Assembly: GCF_002205895.1 (NCBI RefSeq)
Contig: NZ_NJDE01000007.1
Span: forward strand, 355,732-419,731
Origin: Saccharibacillus sp. O23
Lineage (GTDB): Bacteria; Bacillota; Bacilli; Paenibacillales; Paenibacillaceae
Direction: 5' to 3'
Length of the DNA: 64,000 nt
Made by a program: the position numbers and the translations under genes. Position 1 is the first letter of the stretch. Every line of letters begins with the position of its first letter. Positions 59,454 through 64,000 of the stretch are shown here, piece after piece. The notes under the pieces were generated by a model. That model worked only from the letters and a program-made list of their open reading frames with translations, was not told the origin of the DNA and made no database searches.

Positions 59454-60572
59454 TTGAAAAAACACGTTAAAGGGATTCTGCTCCTGGCTGCGGTCATGAT
59501 GTTCTCTATCGTTGCAAGCGCTTGCGGAAACACAAACGGCAGCGGCGGCGGTGGAGGAAGCGTCAACGTCGGCATCGTACTTCCGACGAAAGACGAACCG
59601 AGATGGGTGCAGGACGAACAGCGTTTCAAAGACGCGCTCTCGGGCACGAAATACAACACGGAAATCTTGTTCAGCCAAGGCTCTTCCGCCAAAGAAAAAG
59701 AAAACGTGGAAACGCTGCTCAACAAAGGCATCAAAGTTCTCATCATCTGCCCGCAGGACGGCGACGCCGCTGCGGCAGCGGTCGAAGAAGCGAAGAAAGA
59801 CGGCGTAACCGTCATCTCCTATGACCGTCTGATCACCAACACCGACGCGGTCGACTACTACGTCACGTTCGACAGCCTCGCGGTAGGCGCGGCTCAAGCG
59901 CAATACTTGGTCGACCACGCCAAAGGCAACGGCCAACCGCTGTACCTGTACGCAGGCGCCGCTACCGACAACAACGCGTTCCTGTTCTTCCAAGGGGCAT
60001 GGGAAGTTCTTCAGCCGAAGATCGCGGACGGCACGTTCAAGATCGCGAACTCCACGGAAGCCGAAAAGCTCAAAGACACCAAAGACCTGTCCCGCGACCA
60101 AATGAGCAGCATCATCGGCCAAGTCACGACGAACTGGGATCCGAACGAAGCCAAAAACAAAGCTCAGACTCACCTGACAGCAGCCGCTGCCGACATGAAA
60201 GGCGACGTTGCGATTCTGGCTCCGAACGACGGCACGGCACGTTCCATCGCGGACGTATTCGCTTCCGACAGCGCGGTCACGAGCTACGTGATCACGGGTC
60301 AAGACGCCGAGAAAGCTTCGATTCAGTACATCATCGACAACAAACAATCCATGACGGTCTTCAAAGACGTGCGTACGCTCGTTAAAGACGCGATGGGCAT
60401 GGCGGTCGAAGTACTGGACGGCAAAACTCCGGAAACGACAGGCTCTTACAACAACGGCAGCGTAGACGTCAAAGCGAAACAAACGGACGTTATCGTAGTC
60501 GACAAAGACAACGTGAAAAAAGAACTGATCGACTCCGACTACTACAAAGCGGACGAGTTCACAGGACTGTAA
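59454..60572 (+). CDS. chvE: Multiple-monosaccharide-binding lipoprotein, ChvE/XylF type
   Basis: 372 residues. Lipobox IVASAC near residue 24, a Gly-rich linker, then the binding domain: NVGIVLPTKDEPRWVQDEQRF, LIICPQDGDAAAAAVEEA, ISYDRLITNTDAVDYYVTFD and AGAATDNNAFLFFQG. These are typical of ChvE, which binds glucose, galactose, arabinose or xylose. TTG start with AAAGGGG upstream. First gene of the uptake operon; codon use and strong signals suggest high expression. Confidence 0.9.
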   Translation: MKKHVKGILLLAAVMMFSIVASACGNTNGSGGGGGSVNVGIVLPTKDEPRWVQDEQRFKDALSGTKYNTEILFSQGSSAKEKENVETLLNKGIKVLIICPQDGDAAAAAVEEAKKDGVTVISYDRLITNTDAVDYYVTFDSLAVGAAQAQYLVDHAKGNGQPLYLYAGAATDNNAFLFFQGAWEVLQPKIADGTFKIANSTEAEKLKDTKDLSRDQMSSIIGQVTTNWDPNEAKNKAQTHLTAAAADMKGDVAILAPNDGTARSIADVFASDSAVTSYVITGQDAEKASIQYIIDNKQSMTVFKDVRTLVKDAMGMAVEVLDGKTPETTGSYNNGSVDVKAKQTDVIVVDKDNVKKELIDSDYYKADEFTGL

Positions 60573-60671
60573 GAAAACCGGATGTGACAGCAAATAGCCG
60601 GCTGAGAAGCAGGGACGGGGACGCCCCGTTCCTCTTTCTCAGTGAACCGGGCGGTAAGGGGTGCGATAGAA

Positions 60672-62240
60672 ATGGGCGGAAACATATTAGAAAAAACGAA
60701 CGGACCGAAAGCCGGAGGCCCGGGCGGCAACATTCTCGAAATGCGCAATATCTCCAAAAGTTTTACCGGCGTCAAAGCGCTTCAGGACGTGAATTTTCAA
60801 GTCAAAAAAGGCGAGATTCATTTTCTGGTCGGCGAGAACGGCGCGGGCAAATCGACGTTGATGAAGGTGTTGAGCGGGGTCTACCCGTACGGAACGTATG
60901 AAGGCGACATCGTCTACGAAGGCGCCGTGCAGCAGTTCACCAAGATTACCGACAGCGTGAAGACGGGCATCGCCATCATCTATCAAGAGTTGGCGCTGTT
61001 CCCGGACTTGAGCGTATACGAGAACATTTTCGCAGGCAACGAGGTTAAAAAAGGCGGCATAATCGACTGGAACGAGACGATTATCGAAGCGCGCAAGATG
61101 CTGCAAAAGGTCAAGCTGAACGTCAACCCCGAGACGCTGATCCGCGATCTGGGCGTAGGCAAACAGCAGTTGGTCGAGATCGCCAAAGCGCTGAGCAAAG
61201 ACGTCAAGCTGTTGATTCTGGACGAACCGACGGCGGCGCTGAACGAAAACGATAGCGAGAACCTGCTCAATCTGCTGCGCGAGCTGAAAAACCAAGGCAT
61301 TACCTGCATCATGATCTCCCACAAGCTCAAGGAAGTCATCGCGATCGCCGATAAGGCGACGGTCATTCGCGACGGAAGAACCATCTGCACGCTGGATGCC
61401 TCCAAAGGCGAGATTACGGAAGCGGCGATCATCAAGAACATGGTCGGCCGGGATATCGAGGACATCTATCCGAAGCGTCCGGACAAGAAGTTCGGCGATC
61501 ACATTCTCGAAGTCAAAAACTGGACCGCTCACGATCAAGAGCTCGGCCGCGATCTGGTCAAAAATGTCGATTTGTATGTGAAGAAAGGCGAAATCGTGGG
61601 TATCGCGGGCCTGATGGGTTCGGGACGTACGGAGTTCGCGCTCAGCATTTTCGGCAATCCGAGAAATTACAAATTGAACGGCGAATTGTACATCGACGGC
61701 AAACGCAAGAAATTCAACCATACGAGCGACGCGATCAAAGCGGGCATCGCTTACGTGACCGAAGACCGCAAAGGCGACGGCTTGTTCCTGATCCAAGACA
61801 TCAAGAGCAACGTCAGCGTAGCGAATCTCAAAGGCATCGCTCCGGGCGGCGTCATCAACGATAACGAAGAAGTCAAAGTCGGCAACGATTACAAAAGCTC
61901 GATGGGCATCAAAGCGCCTTCCGTCGAACAGTTAGTCGGCAATCTGAGCGGCGGCAACCAGCAGAAAGTCTCGCTCGGCAAGTGGCTGTTCGTGGGACCG
62001 AAGCTGCTGATCTTGGACGAACCGACGCGCGGCATCGACGTCGGCGCCAAGTTCGAGATCTACACCATCATGAACAAGCTGATCGATCAGGGCATGAGCA
62101 TCATCATGATCTCGTCCGAACTCGGCGAAGTGCTCGGCATGAGCGACCGCATCTACGTTATGGCCGAAGGCCGGATCAAAGGCGAGATCGCGGCGGAAGA
62201 CGCCGATCAAGAGAAAATCATGGAGTTCGCCACGCAGTAA
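60672..62240 (+). CDS. gguA: Sugar ABC transporter ATPase, GguA/XylG type (two ABC domains)
   Basis: 522 residues with two tandem ABC modules. The first has [16 protein letters not shown] and [10 protein letters not shown]; its signature is [11 protein letters not shown] in place of LSGGQ, normal for this family. The second has a degenerate Walker A (GLMGSGRTE), signature [10 protein letters not shown] and [12 protein letters not shown]. It drives uptake in the cytoplasm. ATG at 60672 after AAGGGG. 99 nt separate it from chvE. Confidence 0.92.
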   Translation: MGGNILEKTNGPKAGGPGGNILEMRNISKSFTGVKALQDVNFQVKKGEIHFLVGENGAGKSTLMKVLSGVYPYGTYEGDIVYEGAVQQFTKITDSVKTGIAIIYQELALFPDLSVYENIFAGNEVKKGGIIDWNETIIEARKMLQKVKLNVNPETLIRDLGVGKQQLVEIAKALSKDVKLLILDEPTAALNENDSENLLNLLRELKNQGITCIMISHKLKEVIAIADKATVIRDGRTICTLDASKGEITEAAIIKNMVGRDIEDIYPKRPDKKFGDHILEVKNWTAHDQELGRDLVKNVDLYVKKGEIVGIAGLMGSGRTEFALSIFGNPRNYKLNGELYIDGKRKKFNHTSDAIKAGIAYVTEDRKGDGLFLIQDIKSNVSVANLKGIAPGGVINDNEEVKVGNDYKSSMGIKAPSVEQLVGNLSGGNQQKVSLGKWLFVGPKLLILDEPTRGIDVGAKFEIYTIMNKLIDQGMSIIMISSELGEVLGMSDRIYVMAEGRIKGEIAAEDADQEKIMEFATQ

Positions 62241-62278
62241 TCTTGTCAACGCATTAGTTTTAGTAGGAGGGGAAAACC

Positions 62279-63454
62279 TTGAACTTCTTCCAAGAAGCCA
62301 AATCTTTGCTCAAAGTAAATATTCGCGAATACGGCATGTACATCGCTTTGTTCGTAATCATGTTAACCTTCACCATCATGACGAACGGATTGTTCATCTC
62401 GTCGCGCAACATCAGTAACCTGCTCGACGCTACCGGCTACATCGCCGTACTGGCCGTCGGCATGACGCTCGTCATCGTCATCCGGCATATCGACTTGTCG
62501 GTCGGTTTCGCCGCCGGTTTCATGGGCGCGATCGCGGCGATCATGCTGTCGCAGCTCGGCGTACCGGTCTACTTCACGATTCCGATCATCCTCGTTCTGG
62601 GTATCGTGATCGGCATGTTCAACGGCGTGCTGGTCGCGTCCGTCGGCATCCCGGCCTTCGTATCCTCGCTCGCCGGTATGTTGATCTTCCGCGGCGCGCT
62701 GCTTCAAGTGACCGAGAAGACGGGCACGATCATCGTCAAAGACGACACGTTCAACGCGCTGGGTAACGGATTCCTTCCTTCGATGGGTCATATCGCCGGC
62801 CTGAACGTGCTGTCGCTGATCCTCGGCGCGCTGGTCATCTTGTACTTCGTGTACGCCGAAATCTCCAAACGCAACCAGAAGATCAAATACAAATTCGAAG
62901 TGCCTTCGAACAAAATCTTCGCGATCAAGCTGGTGTTCGTGTCCGCGATCATCGCTTACGTCACTTGGATTCTGGCCGGCTACAACGGCTTCTCGTGGAC
63001 GGTTGTCATCACGCTGCTGGTCGTCGCGATCTATCACTTCCTGACGACGAAGACCGTGCTCGGCCGCCATATCTACGCGGTCGGCAGCAACCCGGAAGCG
63101 GCTCACCTGAGCGGCATCAACGTCAAGAAGATCACTTACATCGTCTTCGGTTCGATGGGCATGCTGTCCGCCCTGTCCGGTATCCTGTACACGGCGCGTC
63201 TGCAATCCGCAACGACGACGGCCGGCACGCTGTTCGAGCTTGACGCGATCGCGGCCGCTTACGTCGGCGGCGTATCGGCAGCGGGCGGCGTCGGCAAAGT
63301 CACCGGCTCCATCATCGGCGCGGTCGTTATGGCTTCCTTGTCCAGCGGCATGAACCTGCTGGGCGTGGGCATCTCGTACCAGTACATGATCCGCGGCGGC
63401 GTTCTGGCCGCAGCCGTTATCTTCGACGTCATGACTCGCCGCAAGAGAGGCTAA
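62279..63454 (+). CDS. gguB: Sugar ABC transporter permease, GguB/XylH type
   Basis: 391 residues with about ten to eleven helices. IDLSVGFAAGFMGAIAA, VGIPAFVSSLAGMLIFRG and YAVGSNPEAAHLSGINVKK are conserved in XylH/RbsC permeases; the long central loop after IYFVYAEISKRNQ-type sequence is typical of XylH/GguB. TTG start with TAGGAGGGG upstream. Last gene of the operon. Confidence 0.92.
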   Translation: MNFFQEAKSLLKVNIREYGMYIALFVIMLTFTIMTNGLFISSRNISNLLDATGYIAVLAVGMTLVIVIRHIDLSVGFAAGFMGAIAAIMLSQLGVPVYFTIPIILVLGIVIGMFNGVLVASVGIPAFVSSLAGMLIFRGALLQVTEKTGTIIVKDDTFNALGNGFLPSMGHIAGLNVLSLILGALVILYFVYAEISKRNQKIKYKFEVPSNKIFAIKLVFVSAIIAYVTWILAGYNGFSWTVVITLLVVAIYHFLTTKTVLGRHIYAVGSNPEAAHLSGINVKKITYIVFGSMGMLSALSGILYTARLQSATTTAGTLFELDAIAAAYVGGVSAAGGVGKVTGSIIGAVVMASLSSGMNLLGVGISYQYMIRGGVLAAAVIFDVMTRRKRG

Positions 63455-63786
63455 TCGGGTTCTTGCCTGTTCGGCCGACTTCCGGATAGCTCGGATTTTC
63501 GTCTTGCGGGAACTTCTCGAATCGCTTCGCGGCTTTGCCCGAACGTTTCGATCTCAGCTTCTCTTGCAAGTCTTGCAAGTACTCGCAGCCGTTTTCGCCT
63601 TTTTTTCTCTTTTCGGGAAGAAAGCGCGAAAGCGGCTTTTTCGTATTCAGGGGTCTGTCGAATAAAGCGTTCTTTTCGGCAGGCGGCAGGCTGCTCGAAG
63701 GCGGAACTGCCGAAAACGAAGCGGAGTCAGCCAAAAAAGGGTAATATCGAAGAGCGCTACGCCGGATCGACCGGATCTTCGCCGCG

Positions 63787-63980
63787 CCAACGGAACGAGA
63801 TGACGCTTAGAGCGCTTTTTGCGGCAGTTTGAAATTCTAACGGAACCAGATGACGCTTAGAAAGAAAAACAGGCGGTTTTGGAGCAAAAAAGGGCCGTTT
63901 CGAGCGTCTAACGAATCGTCGTTCCGTTAGCGTCGGGAAAAGGCTTGATTTGCGGCTCTAAGGAATCTAAGATCCGTTAG
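63787..63980. repeat. Quartet intergenic repeat, locus C (four units)
   Basis: Units at 63787-63810, 63837-63860, 63908-63930 and 63958-63980, starting 50, 71 and 50 nt apart. The first two end TGACGCTTAG; the last two end TCCGTTAG. Read in reverse the four units match locus B unit for unit. The 546-nt gap 63455-64000 has no supported gene. Confidence 0.88.
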
Positions 63981-64000
63981 CCGAGCCGCCGAGCCGCCGA

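Noticed and set aside
63429..63744. Short frames on both strands after gguB
   Set aside because: Low complexity, no start signals; no support as genes.

Overview
The window is about 58 percent GC Gram-positive DNA. The translation signals are Firmicutes-like: strong AGGAGG-type ribosome binding sites and frequent TTG and GTG starts. The gene content (PocR/AraC regulator, YesM/AraC two-component sugar sensing, copper-amine-oxidase-type stalk domains, cellobiose phosphorylase, GH42) points to a Paenibacillaceae member. Saccharibacillus is my best guess, but that is inference. No phage or transposase gene was seen.

Layout: 1-6.2 kb holds the 3' end of a chemotaxis receptor gene, an AEC permease, two hypotheticals, a TetR regulator with its operator and an exported carboxylesterase. 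6.4-10.7 kb is a glycerol module: a divergent PocR-AraC regulator, gldA and a fused dhaK-dhaL, with a perfect cre site between. 10.9-17.4 kb has a membrane alpha/beta hydrolase, a CHASE3-HAMP-GAF-GGDEF diguanylate cyclase and a GH42 beta-galactosidase. 18-19.1 kb is a pirin pair. 19.3-22.3 kb is an arsenic island (arsN1, arsM, a Cys-rich MarR, arsR, arsC) with no efflux pump in it. 22.5-25.2 kb has a secreted repeat protein, a 160-bp symmetric palindrome, a MerR regulator and a lipoprotein. 25.2-31 kb has cellobiose phosphorylase and several proteins of unknown function. 31-33.2 kb has two overlapping WYL regulators. 34.3-39.4 kb is a Fur-box-controlled NikABCDE/CntABCDF-type ABC importer.

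40-46.5 kb is the most interesting part, an RNA repair and surveillance island. Two paralogous Y-RNA-like elements lie upstream of Ro60 (TROVE), and one carries a circularly permuted tRNA-like domain. They are followed by RtcB RNA ligase, an unknown 122-aa protein, an RNA 2'-phosphotransferase (KptA/Tpt1) with a roughly 90-residue insertion, a TatD nuclease and a P-loop kinase-like protein. 46.7-48.9 kb has a DEDDh-BRCT exonuclease and an NAD(P)-binding protein. 49.3-51.9 kb has a two-gene EgtUV-like (ergothioneine or betaine/choline) ABC transporter. 52.8-53.6 kb has a Cu/Zn SOD-like protein. 53.8-63.5 kb is a sugar sensing and uptake regulon: periplasmic sensor, YesM-type kinase, AraC-type response regulator, then two sugar-binding lipoproteins and a GguA/GguB (XylGH-like) transporter.

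Three families of structured intergenic repeats run through the window. (1) A quartet repeat occurs at three loci (17.5, 39.5 and 63.8 kb): 23-24-bp CTAACGGA...TTAG units, two in each orientation, at a conserved 50/70/50 spacing. A different quartet with the same two-plus-two layout sits between kptA and tatD. (2) A palindromic hairpin family (GGCGGAA...TTCGCGCC) occurs at 33.4, 39.9 and 52.8 kb with compensatory stem changes, and one copy supplies the stop codon of the SOD gene. (3) A single 160-bp length-symmetric palindrome lies at 23.7 kb.
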